This document shows, piece by piece, positions 8,920 to 17,936 of a stretch of DNA of 64,000 nucleotides. This DNA is from Alphaproteobacteria bacterium (GTDB taxonomy: Bacteria; Planctomycetota; Phycisphaerae; UBA1845), in the NCBI GenBank assembly GCA_028285105.1, contig JANQQE010000024.1, forward strand, positions 248,001 to 312,000, written 5' to 3'. Each line of letters opens with the position of its first letter. Position 1 is the first letter of the stretch. Both the position numbers and the translations under genes were made by a program. Under the pieces are notes generated by a model. The model saw only the letters and a program-made list of their open reading frames with translations, did not search any database and had not been told where the DNA came from.

Positions 8920-9732
8920 CTATTTTGTCCGCTGTCTTCTGCCAACAAAGAACAAATTCGATATTTTCTTCGGATAATTGCCCGCTTGATACTCGCGCCT
9001 GATGTCGAATGCCACCGCGCGATCTAGAGCGATTAGATGCCGCCATACACTGCAGGCATATCGAAGGAGTTCGACGCGCCGGGAAAACCTAAAGCCCAAG
9101 ATGTCACGAACGTTTGGGTTTGTCGGTAGTTTCGCGCGAAAATGGAATCCGTCGGAATATTGCACTAGTCCGACAGAAAGGATCGTGTCAACCGGCGTGT
9201 AGTGCGTAAAGCAATCCCTATAGTCCTTAAGTCGATTGACCCACTTTTGCTTTGCACGCCTCAATATTTTGATTGGGCCACTATCTGACGGGTTTTTACA
9301 TATCTTATTGAAACTAGGCGGCATCGATTGCTGATACGCCGTTCCAGAAATACGCGCAAGCAAATCTAACGCATTGTTGATCGCAGACAGATACGACTCA
9401 AAGTCCCAATATATTTGCTTTACACGCACGTCGCCAATTGAAACGCCTTCAATGGCGTCATCCGAATTCAAATTGGATGCAAGTTGTCCGTGCAAAATCG
9501 ATGCAAGCGAATGCATAGATCGTAATCTGAATTGCGCGCATTCCAAATGATGTCGATAGCACCTCGGGTATTCACGTGCAAACCAAGCAAATTCACCGTA
9601 TTCGTCCGAATCACTAATCCGGCCATCAAAGCGAATCTTGTCGAAGACTTTTACGATTTCAGGAGATGATTCCTTAGTCGAAGGCAATGCAGGAACTGGA
9701 TGTATTGTTCTGCTACCGATCTGACCGTTCAC
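8920..9732 (-). CDS. Hypothetical protein, possible HEPN domain
   Basis: A 270-residue, mostly alpha-helical protein with no signal peptide or membrane segment. The sequence is visibly more A+T-rich and its codon use differs from neighbouring genes, suggesting acquisition. Residues about 105-180 contain a helical region (VKQIYWDFESYLSAINNALD), then LKDYRDCFTHY, which fits the R-X4-H motif (Arg172, His177) of HEPN domains, including the Cthe_2314 type. HEPN proteins are often RNases of toxin-antitoxin or defence systems, but many are not. It sits 33 bases from the selenocysteine tRNA. The HEPN call is by motif only. Confidence 0.6.
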   Translation of the reverse strand: MNGQIGSRTIHPVPALPSTKESSPEIVKVFDKIRFDGRISDSDEYGEFAWFAREYPRCYRHHLECAQFRLRSMHSLASILHGQLASNLNSDDAIEGVSIGDVRVKQIYWDFESYLSAINNALDLLARISGTAYQQSMPPSFNKICKNPSDSGPIKILRRAKQKWVNRLKDYRDCFTHYTPVDTILSVGLVQYSDGFHFRAKLPTNPNVRDILGFRFSRRVELLRYACSVWRHLIALDRAVAFDIRREYQAGNYPKKISNLFFVGRRQRTK

Positions 9733-9765
9733 TCATGTTAAGGATACAATCTAAAAAAAGACTAA

Positions 9766-9861
9766 CGGGGGTGGATGGGAATCGAACCCACCGCGAGCCG
9801 CTTTGACGACCCGCCAACGGCTTTGAAGGCCGCGGAACCCACCAGGCGTCCGGACACCCCC
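9766..9861 (-). tRNA. selC: tRNA-Sec (anticodon UCA)
   Basis: A 96-base tRNA on the minus strand with the features of selenocysteine tRNA. The anticodon loop is CTTCAAA (anticodon TCA) on a 5-bp stem. The very long variable arm has an 8-bp stem (GCGGGTCG with CGGCTCGC) and a TCAAAG loop. The T-arm is GTGGG-TTCGATT-CCCAT. The acceptor starts GGGGGTG and ends CACCCCC with discriminator G; the eighth acceptor pair is a mismatch. The D-stem is extended, with one bulge. CCA is not encoded. It inserts selenocysteine at recoded UGA codons, so the genome should also carry selA, selB and selD; none is in this window. Confidence 0.9.
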
Positions 9862-9907
9862 TTGTGGTTTGTTCAGGTTAACTTTGGGGTTGGGTTGCGG
9901 CAAATTC

Positions 9908-10417
9908 TCAATCGCGATTCACCGCCGCCTTCAACAACTCCACACGATTTCGACACTCTTCGGGCGACGACAATATCGCGTCGAAGTCCTCAATCCATTC
10001 CACTTTGTCCGAATACAACTCCCTCAACGCCGACCATGTAATTTCTCTGGAAATCAGGCAGTCACTCTCGGCCAATCGGTAAAGAACCGGCAATTCGAAA
10101 TCGACGGTGCCCCCCAACGTGATCAATTCCTTGATAGCAAGAATTCGAATATCGCCCCAACTCTCGTCGCGAGCCAATCTACGCAATTCATCCTCGGACT
10201 CATTCTTAAGGTCACTCAGTAAAGTGGAGACGAACAGATCTAATGTGAGCCTGTTCACAAGATTGCCGAGGATGAGACCGACCACGATGCCTGCGAAACA
10301 TCCAATCGCCCCGTAGAATTTGAAGCCCAGCCATGCCCCAAGTATCAAGAGCAGGGTCGTCAGCGCAAGTTGTGCGTATTGAAGTGTGCTGGTTCGGGCA
10401 AAGGACATGATTCTCAT
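9908..10417 (-). CDS. Small membrane protein with helical-repeat tail
   Basis: A 169-residue protein. After a short N-terminus two hydrophobic segments follow (residues about 12-31, YAQLALTTLLLILGAWLGFK, and about 33-50, AIGCFAGIVVGLILGNLV). The remaining 110 residues are soluble and helical, with a pattern like HEAT repeats (ILAIKELITLGGTVDFELPVL, then ALRELYSDKVEWIEDF). No family is recognised. It lies 46 bases upstream of the selenocysteine tRNA on the same strand. Confidence 0.6.
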   Translation of the reverse strand: MRIMSFARTSTLQYAQLALTTLLLILGAWLGFKFYGAIGCFAGIVVGLILGNLVNRLTLDLFVSTLLSDLKNESEDELRRLARDESWGDIRILAIKELITLGGTVDFELPVLYRLAESDCLISREITWSALRELYSDKVEWIEDFDAILSSPEECRNRVELLKAAVNRD

Positions 10418-10450
10418 TCTACTCGGTCCGAATACTTAGGTCAGTCCCGT

Positions 10451-10575
10451 TCCCTGAGAGGGCGGGGTAACTGCGCGGTCTTAAATCGCTGAACCCACCC
10501 TTGAAAGGGTGGGCCACCCGTTTGGGCCCGCACATTCTGCGTTCTGTCAGTCCCTCACCCTGAAGGGCGGGGCAC
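10451..10575. repeat. Cluster of three related GC hairpins
   Basis: Three related palindromes occur in this intergenic region: near 10451-10467 (CCCTGAGAGGGCGGGG), 10494-10513 (CCCACCCTTGAAAGGGTGGG, a perfect 9-bp stem with a 2-base loop) and near 10551-10572 (TCACCCTGAAGGGCGGGG). They look like degenerate copies of one short palindrome and may be another REP family. They lie between a minus-strand gene and the YgiQ gene; no reading frame in the interval is supported. Confidence 0.55.
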
Positions 10576-10730
10576 CCAATGCTCGTAATTCTAGGGCGTT
10601 TCTGTTACACTTCCCGCTTACTCGAAACGCCCGATCGGGCGTCCAAGGCCGGTTGCCTTCGGTCTCATTGGGTTTCATTGCTCTTGCTCTGCTCCCTTTG
10701 GTCAACGGCGACCTCGCGGATGATGATCTC

Positions 10731-12740
10731 ATGGTTTCTGACAACAGTTCGAATTCGTTTTCCATTGCGCTGGATCAATTTGCACCGGTGCAGACGCCTC
10801 CCCTTCCGATGACCCGCCGCGAAATGCTCGACCGTGGGTGGGATTCGGTGGATGTGGTTTTTGTTTCTGGCGATGCTTATGTCGATCATCCGGCGTTTGC
10901 GGCTGGCATTCTCTGCCGATTGCTGGAGGCGCATGGGTTCCGCGTCGGCGTGCTGGCTCAACCCGATTGGCAAAGCTGCGAGCCGTGGAAGGAGTTTGGC
11001 CGCCCCAACCTGTTCTTCGCGATCAGTGCGGGCAACATGGATTCGATGATCAACCACTACACCGCAAGCCGCAAAGTGCGCAACGACGACGCGTACTCAC
11101 CCGGCGGGCGGATCGGCTTGCGTCCGGACCGCGCGACGAAGCCCTACTGCCAACGAGCCCGGGAAGCCTACAAAGGCGTACCGATTATTGCCGGCGGCGT
11201 CGAGGCATCGCTCAGACGACTCGCCCATTACGACTATTGGTCAGACAAAGTGATGCGGTCGATCCTGCTCGACGCGAAAGCCGACCTGATCGCTTACGGT
11301 ATGGGTGAAGATGCCATCGTCGAGATCGCCCAGCGATTGGCGGCTGGCGAAACGGTGAAAGACCTTCGCGATGCGCGGGGTGTGGCATATGTTTGCGGCG
11401 CGAAGGAAGATCCGCCGTCTGGCGATGACGTCGTAACCCTTCCGTCCTATGAAGACGTCAAGGGCGACCTGACCGAGTTTGCCCGGGCGACGCGTCTCTA
11501 TCACGTCGAGACGAATCCGTACAACGCCAAAACGTTGGTGCAATATCACGATCGACAAGCCGTCGTCTGCAATCCGCCGCGGCTTCCCGTTTCGCAAACC
11601 GACATGGACCGCTACTACGACCTGCCCTACACGCGTCGGGCGCATCCTTCGTACAAAGATCGCATCCCCGCGTTCGAGGTGGTCAAGGATTCGGTGACGA
11701 TCATGCGCGGATGCTTTGGCGGCTGCACATTCTGCTCGATTACCATGCATCAGGGTCGCACGATTCAGTCGCGGTCGAAGGATTCGATCATTCGCGAAGT
11801 GAAGGGCCTGTCGCAGGATAAAGATTTCAAAGGAGTGATTAGCGACATCGGCGGACCGACCGCGAACATGTACGAGATGCGCTGCACGCGCCCGGAGATC
11901 GAAGAAAAGTGCCGGCGACTTTCGTGCGTGCATCCAACGGTATGTTCGCTACTCGGCACCGACCACGCCCCGCTGATCGACGTGATGCGTGAGTCGCGCG
12001 AGGTCGACGGCATCAAGAAAGTCTTCGTCGCCAGCGGTGTGCGGATGGACTTGGCACAACGTTCGCCGGAATACATGCAGGAGTTGACGGAGCATCATGT
12101 CGGCGGGCATTTGAAAGTCGCCCCCGAACACACCGATCCGAAGACACTTCGCATGATGAAGAAGCCCGACATCGACGATTTCGCCGGATTCGCCGACGCA
12201 TTCAAGGATGCATCCGCAAAAGCCGGCAAGAAGCAGTACCTCGTGCCCTACTTCATCACCGCGCACCCGGGTAGTTCCGTCGAATCGATGATCGACCTGG
12301 CGATCTTTTTGAAACAGAACGGGTATCGCCCCGATCAGGTGCAGGATTTTATCCCCGCTCCGATGGACATCGCCACGTGCATGTATCACACCGGCCTCGA
12401 CCCGATGAGCATGAAGCCGGTGTTCGTCGCCAAGCACCTGCGCGATCGCAAGTTTCAGCGGGCGCTGATGCAATTCTTCAAACCGGAGAATTACTTCCTC
12501 GTGCGGAAGGCCCTGCTCAATGCCGGCCGGTCCGACCTTATCGGTGACGGCTGCGATGCGCTCATACCAGCCCACCCGCCCAAAGCCGCGATCAACGCCC
12601 GCCGTCAACAAGCCAACCGCAGCTTCCGCGACGGCGACCACTACCACTCCGCCCAGCAAGAAAAAGAACTCTCATCGGGTTATCGTCCGGGTCGGTCTTC
12701 GGCACGAAGGCGTTCGCGAAAACGCCGCCCCAAGTCGTAA
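10731..12740 (+). CDS. YgiQ-family radical SAM protein
   Basis: A 669-residue member of the YgiQ (UPF0313) family of large radical SAM proteins of unknown reaction. It has the family N-terminus ([31 protein letters not shown]), the [17 protein letters not shown] segment, and the SAM cluster motif CFGGCTFC (CX3CX2C) in [15 protein letters not shown]. The tail is basic and Ser/Arg-rich ([14 protein letters not shown]). The start at 10731 is chosen because family similarity begins shortly after it; the frame is open 74 codons upstream, but that stretch encodes the intergenic hairpins. No operon partner is evident. Confidence 0.88.
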   Translation: MVSDNSSNSFSIALDQFAPVQTPPLPMTRREMLDRGWDSVDVVFVSGDAYVDHPAFAAGILCRLLEAHGFRVGVLAQPDWQSCEPWKEFGRPNLFFAISAGNMDSMINHYTASRKVRNDDAYSPGGRIGLRPDRATKPYCQRAREAYKGVPIIAGGVEASLRRLAHYDYWSDKVMRSILLDAKADLIAYGMGEDAIVEIAQRLAAGETVKDLRDARGVAYVCGAKEDPPSGDDVVTLPSYEDVKGDLTEFARATRLYHVETNPYNAKTLVQYHDRQAVVCNPPRLPVSQTDMDRYYDLPYTRRAHPSYKDRIPAFEVVKDSVTIMRGCFGGCTFCSITMHQGRTIQSRSKDSIIREVKGLSQDKDFKGVISDIGGPTANMYEMRCTRPEIEEKCRRLSCVHPTVCSLLGTDHAPLIDVMRESREVDGIKKVFVASGVRMDLAQRSPEYMQELTEHHVGGHLKVAPEHTDPKTLRMMKKPDIDDFAGFADAFKDASAKAGKKQYLVPYFITAHPGSSVESMIDLAIFLKQNGYRPDQVQDFIPAPMDIATCMYHTGLDPMSMKPVFVAKHLRDRKFQRALMQFFKPENYFLVRKALLNAGRSDLIGDGCDALIPAHPPKAAINARRQQANRSFRDGDHYHSAQQEKELSSGYRPGRSSARRRSRKRRPKS

Positions 12741-12847
12741 ACTTGCGATAAAAACTGTGTGCAATGCAGCGGCCTTGAATCAGCCGGTCCGATGCCATAC
12801 AGTCCCGCTCTGATTCAGTCATATGCGAAACGGGAACCGAAAATCTA

Positions 12848-13843
12848 ATGGCCAAACGATACATCTCTGACTTAAAAGCCGGTGAAAGCGTCGAGTCGCA
12901 AGTCTTTCTGATTGCGTCGAAGGACCTGCGAACGACTACCAACGGCGCGCTTTACATTCACGCGGTGTTAAAAGATCGCACTGGCCAGATTCCCTCCCGC
13001 ATGTGGCAGGCGTCGGAGATTCTATACAACAACATGCCCGAAGGCGGATTCATCGAACTCAAAGGCCGCGCCGAAAACTACAAAGGCAACATGCAGTTCA
13101 TCATCGACGCGATTCGTCCCGTCGATGAGGACAAGGTCGACTTCGCAGACTTCCTACCGGCGACGCCACACAACATCGACAAACTCTGGGACCGCACGCT
13201 TGAGATTCTGCGCAGCATCAAGGACAAACATGTACAGCTCTTGATCAAACAATTCGTCACCGACGAAGCGTTGGTCGCGCAGTTCAAACGATCGCCTGCC
13301 GCCGCGAACATGCACCATGCGTATATCGGGGGATTGTGCGAGCACACATTGAATCTGATGGAGATCGCCCTGCTGGTGATTCCGCGCTATCCGCAGGTCA
13401 GTCTCGACCTTGTGCTGGCTGGCTTATTCCTGCATGACATTGGCAAGACGGAGGAACTGCGCTGCGAGACAACTTTCTCCTATACCGACAACGGGCAACT
13501 TCTCGGGCATTTGTTTATCGCAGCATCATGGGTCGAACAGAAGTGTGCTGCCGCCGAGAAAGAAACCGGCGAACCATTCCCTGAAGAAATCAAGACGGCA
13601 TTGCAGCATATCATTCTGTCGCACCACGGAACGTACGAATTCGGCAGCCCGAAGATACCAGCCACCCCAGAAGCGGTCGCAATTCATCACATCGACAATC
13701 TTGACGCAAAGCTCAATACCTACGTCGGTTTGATTGAATCGGATCGTGACAAGAACAGTAGCTGGACAAACTACAATCATTTGCTGGGTACCAAAGTATT
13801 CAAGACGGACATACTGGGCGTACGACCCGAACCGGCGAAATAA
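12848..13843 (+). CDS. YhaM-like 3'-5' exoribonuclease (OB fold + HD domain)
   Basis: A 331-residue protein with the YhaM architecture. Residues about 10-90 form an OB-fold nucleic-acid-binding domain (ALYIHAVLKDRTGQIPSRMW). The rest is an HD domain with the metal-binding residues MHHAYIGGLCEHTLNLM, LFLHDIGKTEEL and HIILSHHGTYEFGSP. YhaM degrades RNA and single-stranded DNA in the 3' to 5' direction and was described mainly in Firmicutes. It ends 48 bases before gcvPA on the same strand. Confidence 0.9.
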   Translation: MAKRYISDLKAGESVESQVFLIASKDLRTTTNGALYIHAVLKDRTGQIPSRMWQASEILYNNMPEGGFIELKGRAENYKGNMQFIIDAIRPVDEDKVDFADFLPATPHNIDKLWDRTLEILRSIKDKHVQLLIKQFVTDEALVAQFKRSPAAANMHHAYIGGLCEHTLNLMEIALLVIPRYPQVSLDLVLAGLFLHDIGKTEELRCETTFSYTDNGQLLGHLFIAASWVEQKCAAAEKETGEPFPEEIKTALQHIILSHHGTYEFGSPKIPATPEAVAIHHIDNLDAKLNTYVGLIESDRDKNSSWTNYNHLLGTKVFKTDILGVRPEPAK

Positions 13844-13891
13844 CGAAACTAACGTTGTCGATTGCTTTCGACTTGACACACAGGATCATCG

Positions 13892-15229
13892 ATGGATTAC
13901 ACACAGATCAGCGATCGCGACGAACGGCAGATGCTCGACACCATCGGCGCGGAAAACATCGAATCATTGTTTTCGACGATTCCCAGCGATCAGCGTTTCA
14001 ACGGCGACCTAGACATACCAGCCGGTTGTAGCGAGATGGAATTGCTCGCCGAGTTACAACAGCTGTCCGACAAGAACCGTGACGCCACGCAGATGACCTG
14101 CTTTCTGGGGTGCGGCGCCTACGACCATTTTGTACCAACGGTGGTAGACAGCTTGGCGATGCGCGGTGAATTCCTGACCGCGTACACACCATACCAAGCC
14201 GAAGCGTCGCAAGGCGTACTGCAAGCGTTCTACGAATTTCAGACGATGATCTGCGAACTGACGGGCATGGACATCGCCAACGCATCGCTTTACGACGGAG
14301 CGTCAGCCGCCGCAGAAGCTGCAATGTTGGCGAAGGGTGTAACGCGACGCTCGAAGATCGTCCTCGCAACGCGGTGTCATCCCGACACAGTGGAGACGCT
14401 GCAAACGTATGGTCATCAGCAAGAGATGAAAATCGAATCGGCGCTATCGCAGGATGGATTGCCTGACGCCGCAACATTGAGTGCAACGGTTGACGACGAC
14501 ACCGCTGCCGTGCTGATTCAATTCCCGGACTTCTTCGGACAACTCCACGACATCGAACCCTTAATCGAATCCACCCACAAGGTCGGCGCGCTGGCCATCG
14601 TATCGTTCGACCCGCTGGCGGCTGGCATCGTCAAACGTCCGGGTGATTTCGGTGCGGACATCGTCATCGGAGAAGGACAGGCGCTGGGGTTGCCACTTCA
14701 ATACGGCGCACCCTACCTCGGATTCTTCGCCGCCCGCGAGAAGTACCTCCGCAAGATGCCCGGCCGCGTCGTCGGCGTCGCCCATGATGCGAAAGGTAAT
14801 CGCGGATACTGCCTCGTATTGCAAACGCGCGAACAGCACATCAAACGTGAACGGGCAACGAGCAACGTTTGCACCAATCAGGGCCTGATGGCGATGCGGG
14901 CAACCGTCTACATGACAGCCGTCGGAAAAAATGGCCTGGGTAAAATCGCATCACTGTGTTTCGATAAAGCCCACTACGCTGCAAACCAAATCGCAGCGCT
15001 GCCGAATTACTCACTCAAGTTCGATGGACCATTTTTCAAGGAATTCGTCGTACAAACCACCAACGACGTAACCAAAGTCCTCGACGCCTGCCATGCCATT
15101 GGACTATTGGCTGGCATACCAATGCGCAAATGGTTCAGAGAAATGAACGATTGCTTCGCGGTGGCGGTTACCGAAAAGCGCACCAAAGCCGAAATCGACA
15201 AACTAGTCGAAACCCTGGCCAGCGTTTAG
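13892..15229 (+). CDS. gcvPA: Glycine dehydrogenase (decarboxylating) subunit 1
   Basis: A 445-residue alpha subunit of the two-subunit P protein of the glycine cleavage system. With GcvPB it decarboxylates glycine and transfers the aminomethyl group to lipoylated GcvH. Family segments seen: FLGCGAYDHFVPTVVD near the N-terminus, TAYTPYQAEASQGVLQAFYE, MANASLYDG-like DIANASLYDGASAAAEA, and GEGQALGLPLQYGAPYLGFF. It has the expected length and carries no PLP lysine, as usual for this subunit. gcvPB lies about 6 kb away on the opposite strand rather than directly downstream. A family 1 REP pair follows 24 bases after its stop. Confidence 0.95.
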   Translation: MDYTQISDRDERQMLDTIGAENIESLFSTIPSDQRFNGDLDIPAGCSEMELLAELQQLSDKNRDATQMTCFLGCGAYDHFVPTVVDSLAMRGEFLTAYTPYQAEASQGVLQAFYEFQTMICELTGMDIANASLYDGASAAAEAAMLAKGVTRRSKIVLATRCHPDTVETLQTYGHQQEMKIESALSQDGLPDAATLSATVDDDTAAVLIQFPDFFGQLHDIEPLIESTHKVGALAIVSFDPLAAGIVKRPGDFGADIVIGEGQALGLPLQYGAPYLGFFAAREKYLRKMPGRVVGVAHDAKGNRGYCLVLQTREQHIKRERATSNVCTNQGLMAMRATVYMTAVGKNGLGKIASLCFDKAHYAANQIAALPNYSLKFDGPFFKEFVVQTTNDVTKVLDACHAIGLLAGIPMRKWFREMNDCFAVAVTEKRTKAEIDKLVETLASV

Positions 15230-15252
15230 AAATCGGATCAAGATAGGCATCA

Positions 15253-15327
15253 GTAAGTCGAGTCATCGACCCGACATTGATTTTGGGTATCGCGGAATGA
15301 TTTTGTCGGGTCGATGACCCGACCTAC
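15253..15327. repeat. REP pair, family 1
   Basis: Two inverted 23-base units (15253-15275 and 15305-15327) separated by 29 bases. The left unit is slightly decayed (GTAAGTCGAGT in place of GTAGGTCGGGT); the right one matches the copy at 8757-8779. It lies 24 bases downstream of gcvPA, and its hairpins may also end or stabilise the gcvPA transcript. Confidence 0.8.
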
Positions 15328-15347
15328 TCGACTTCGCTTTCCCCTGG

Positions 15348-15367
15348 ATTCCCGCGTGCGCGGGAAT
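15348..15367. repeat. dRS3-like palindrome
   Basis: ATTCCC, eight bases (GCGTGCGC), GGGAAT, followed by GACGG. This is the arrangement of the dRS3 element known from Neisseria and of similar CGTCATTCCCGC repeats in many bacteria. A variant lies at 16352-16371 and a degenerate half near 16301-16320, so three copies frame the SprA-like gene. Confidence 0.6.
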
Positions 15368-15407
15368 GACGGCATTGGTGCATCGCTACGATTGAGCCTA
15401 TGGCATC

Positions 15408-16139
15408 CTAAGCCGCAACGTCGATGAACCGGCCTGGCTTGGAGCCATCCTGCGCCTGCAAACCTTCATACAATTTCGACGCGGCGGCGTTCGATGCATT
15501 TTCAGTTGCTCGCCCATCGGTCGACTCCAATCCTTGGGTTTCGTTCGCCTTCGCACTTTGGATATGTGATTCCTGTGCGTGTGCCTCTTGCGCATCACCG
15601 AGTTGCCGCGACTCTTCAGCGTGATCGGCTTCACTACCCGCGACCTTCTCAGCTTGCTCTGCCGACTTCTCACGCTGGGCAGCTTGCAATTTGGCAGCCG
15701 CTTGAGCAGCCACTTGGCGATCTTGCGATGAGGGTTCTGCCGGCGCGTTGGCTGCCCGCTGAACCTGACGCATCTTGCGAATGGTGGCTTCGGGGTCTCC
15801 GGAAACTTCACTGGTATCGATTTTAACTTCACCGCCAACCGCATATTGACGGCCATCCGGACCCGTCTGGTAGCTGTACGTCGGTCCGCCGCGAGCATAC
15901 TGACCGGCGGCGGCTTTGTGGGCTTGCTCGTGACGGCGAACTTCGGCGTCGCGCTTCTTGAGTTCCTCGACCTGCTGACGTTCTTCTTCGGTCAGTTCGG
16001 ATTTGTTGGGCGAGGTGGATTCTGCAGCTTTCGCTTCGGAGGTTTCGTTCTGACGTTGGGGCCGCCCGCTGGGCGCGGAACCCAATGCGGAGATCAAGCT
16101 GTTGACGGAAACGCCTTCGTTGGAAATGCCTGAAATCAT
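15408..16139 (-). CDS. SprA-related putative metallopeptidase-like protein
   Basis: A 243-residue protein. Its central region matches the SprA-related family: a charged helix ([21 protein letters not shown]), then [13 protein letters not shown] with an HExxH motif, then the strand [18 protein letters not shown] and a segment [16 protein letters not shown]. The family is described as putative metallopeptidase by the HExxH motif; no activity is established. The last 90 residues are a long Ala/Gln/Glu-rich coiled-coil-like tail. The start at MISGIS is chosen because a GGGGG sits seven bases upstream; two more Mets lie five and seven codons earlier. It is flanked on both sides by dRS3-like repeats. 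Confidence 0.75.
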   Translation of the reverse strand: MISGISNEGVSVNSLISALGSAPSGRPQRQNETSEAKAAESTSPNKSELTEEERQQVEELKKRDAEVRRHEQAHKAAAGQYARGGPTYSYQTGPDGRQYAVGGEVKIDTSEVSGDPEATIRKMRQVQRAANAPAEPSSQDRQVAAQAAAKLQAAQREKSAEQAEKVAGSEADHAEESRQLGDAQEAHAQESHIQSAKANETQGLESTDGRATENASNAAASKLYEGLQAQDGSKPGRFIDVAA

Positions 16140-16300
16140 CGCCATGCCCCCAAAGACCATCGCGCAGATTTGCCTAATGCGGCTGAACGCCCAAGTATCG
16201 AATCAATCGGTCGAATGGGCCATCGGCTTAACCTGCCCGCAGGCGTTTCAATCACGTCCAATAACCTCGCGAGTGTTTCATTCCTACGCCTGCCGTCCTT

Positions 16301-16371
16301 CGCGCGAAAGCGGGAATCCAGAATCCAACGATAAACGCCGCTAACCCCTGAACTCCCGCGTGCGCGGGAGT
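16301..16371. repeat. dRS3-like palindrome variants
   Basis: The segment near 16301-16320 carries a half element (GCGAAAGCGGGAATCC). Positions 16352-16371 carry ACTCCC, GCGTGCGC, GGGAGT, a compensatory variant of the copy at 15348: both arms changed from ATTCCC/GGGAAT to ACTCCC/GGGAGT so pairing is kept. The change on both arms suggests the hairpin, not only the sequence, is maintained. Confidence 0.55.
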
Positions 16372-16424
16372 GACGAATCGCTCCGTGCTGGTAAAACCCG
16401 CCCCCATCCCGTACACATAAGGGC

Positions 16425-17810
16425 ATGAGTGACATCGCCTATCAACAATGTATTCACGCCGACTGTGCAGCCACCTTCGACATTGGCCAACCGCTGTTCG
16501 GCTGCCCGAAGTGTCGCAACCTTCTCGACGTGGGCTACGACTGGAGCAAAGTACCCGTTCCCAAGTCGCTCGACGCGTTCAATCGACGATGGGCAACACC
16601 GGGTCGATCCGTCGAAGCGCGGGCGGACTTCTCAGGCGTGTGGCGATTCCGTGAACTGCTACCCTTTGCGACAGTCGACGAAATCGCCACCATTGGCGAA
16701 GGGCGTACCATTCTTCAGCAAGCCGACCAGATTGCCAAACAAGTCGGTATGAAGTCAGGCCGTTTGTTTCTGCAATACGAAGGTTTCAACCCCACTGGCA
16801 GCTTCAAAGACAACGGGATGACTGCCGCATTCACCATCGCTCGAAAGTTGGACCGCACCCGCGTGGCCTGCGCATCGACCGGTAACACCAGCGCCGCGAT
16901 GAGCGTCTATGCTGCACACTCGGGCGACTCGGGCAAACCGATGCAGGCGATCGTGTTCGTCGGCGAAGGCAAGATCGCGTTCGGCAAGTTGGCCCAAGCC
17001 CTCGACTACGGCGCGCTAACGCTGCAAATCGCCGGCGACTTCGATGCATGCATGCGCCGCGCGGTGGAGTGTGCCGAAAAGCTCGACGTCTATCTAATGA
17101 ACTCGCTGAATCCGTTTCGTCTCGAAGGGCAAAAGACGATCATGTTTCGGATTCTCGAAGGGCTCGACTGGCAGGTGCCCGATTGGATCATCGTACCCGG
17201 TGGCAACCTCGGAAACTCCAGCGCATTCGGCAAGGCGTTTATGGAACTCAAAGCGCTGGGCCTCATCCCCCGCATCCCGCGCGTCGCCATCATCAACGCT
17301 ACCGGCGCAGACACGCTCAACGACGCTTGGAACAACAAAGAGATGCGCTGGAACGAAGGACGTTTCGATTCGCCGGCCATCTGCAACTACTTCGACGAAC
17401 TGGACACAGCCAACAACAAAGCCAAGACAGTAGCCAGCGCCATAGAGATAGGCCGCCCGGTCAATCTCGCCAAGGGTCTCCGCACCCTCGACGTTACGAA
17501 CGGGGTCGTACGAACCGTAACCGACGAAGAAATCCTGGCCTTCAAAGCTATGGTAGGCCGCTATGGATACGGCTGCGAACCAGCCAGCGCCGCATCACTT
17601 GCCGGCCTGCACCAGCTAAGAAACGAAGGCATGATCGGCCCCGACGACAAAGTAGCCTGCGTATTTACCGGCCACGCCTTAAAAGACCCTGACGCCACAG
17701 TGAACTACCATATGAAAGGCTGCGAGCAGAGCGCGGGATCACCACCGAATCAACCAGTGCAAGTGGCGGATGACTTTCAGGCCATTCAATCGATCCTGAG
17801 CCAATCCTGA
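16425..17810 (+). CDS. thrC: Threonine synthase
   Basis: A 461-residue PLP enzyme converting O-phosphohomoserine to threonine. The N-terminus carries a small zinc-ribbon-like region (CAATFD, then CPKCRNLLDVGYDW), common in one threonine synthase branch. The PLP lysine is in NPTGSFKDNGMT and the cofactor phosphate loop is in PGGNLGNSSAFGKAF. The C-terminal domain ends in ACVFTGHALKDP, a family motif. The codon start follows AAGGGC. It is monocistronic as far as can be seen; the next gene starts 126 bases later. Confidence 0.93.
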   Translation: MSDIAYQQCIHADCAATFDIGQPLFGCPKCRNLLDVGYDWSKVPVPKSLDAFNRRWATPGRSVEARADFSGVWRFRELLPFATVDEIATIGEGRTILQQADQIAKQVGMKSGRLFLQYEGFNPTGSFKDNGMTAAFTIARKLDRTRVACASTGNTSAAMSVYAAHSGDSGKPMQAIVFVGEGKIAFGKLAQALDYGALTLQIAGDFDACMRRAVECAEKLDVYLMNSLNPFRLEGQKTIMFRILEGLDWQVPDWIIVPGGNLGNSSAFGKAFMELKALGLIPRIPRVAIINATGADTLNDAWNNKEMRWNEGRFDSPAICNYFDELDTANNKAKTVASAIEIGRPVNLAKGLRTLDVTNGVVRTVTDEEILAFKAMVGRYGYGCEPASAASLAGLHQLRNEGMIGPDDKVACVFTGHALKDPDATVNYHMKGCEQSAGSPPNQPVQVADDFQAIQSILSQS

Positions 17811-17936
17811 TGGGCATTTGGCTTCGTGAAATGGAACGCGGAACGCGCTCCTGCTCCATACCATTCTTGACATGCTTTACTTGCAATCAGTACCATTAAA
17901 CCAATCAACGATTCATCGGGCAAGGAGTAATACATC

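Noticed and set aside
9775..10041. Plus-strand open frame across the tRNA region
   Set aside because: Its first half is the antisense of the tRNA-Sec gene and its second half the antisense of the gene at 9908-10417; no ribosome site.
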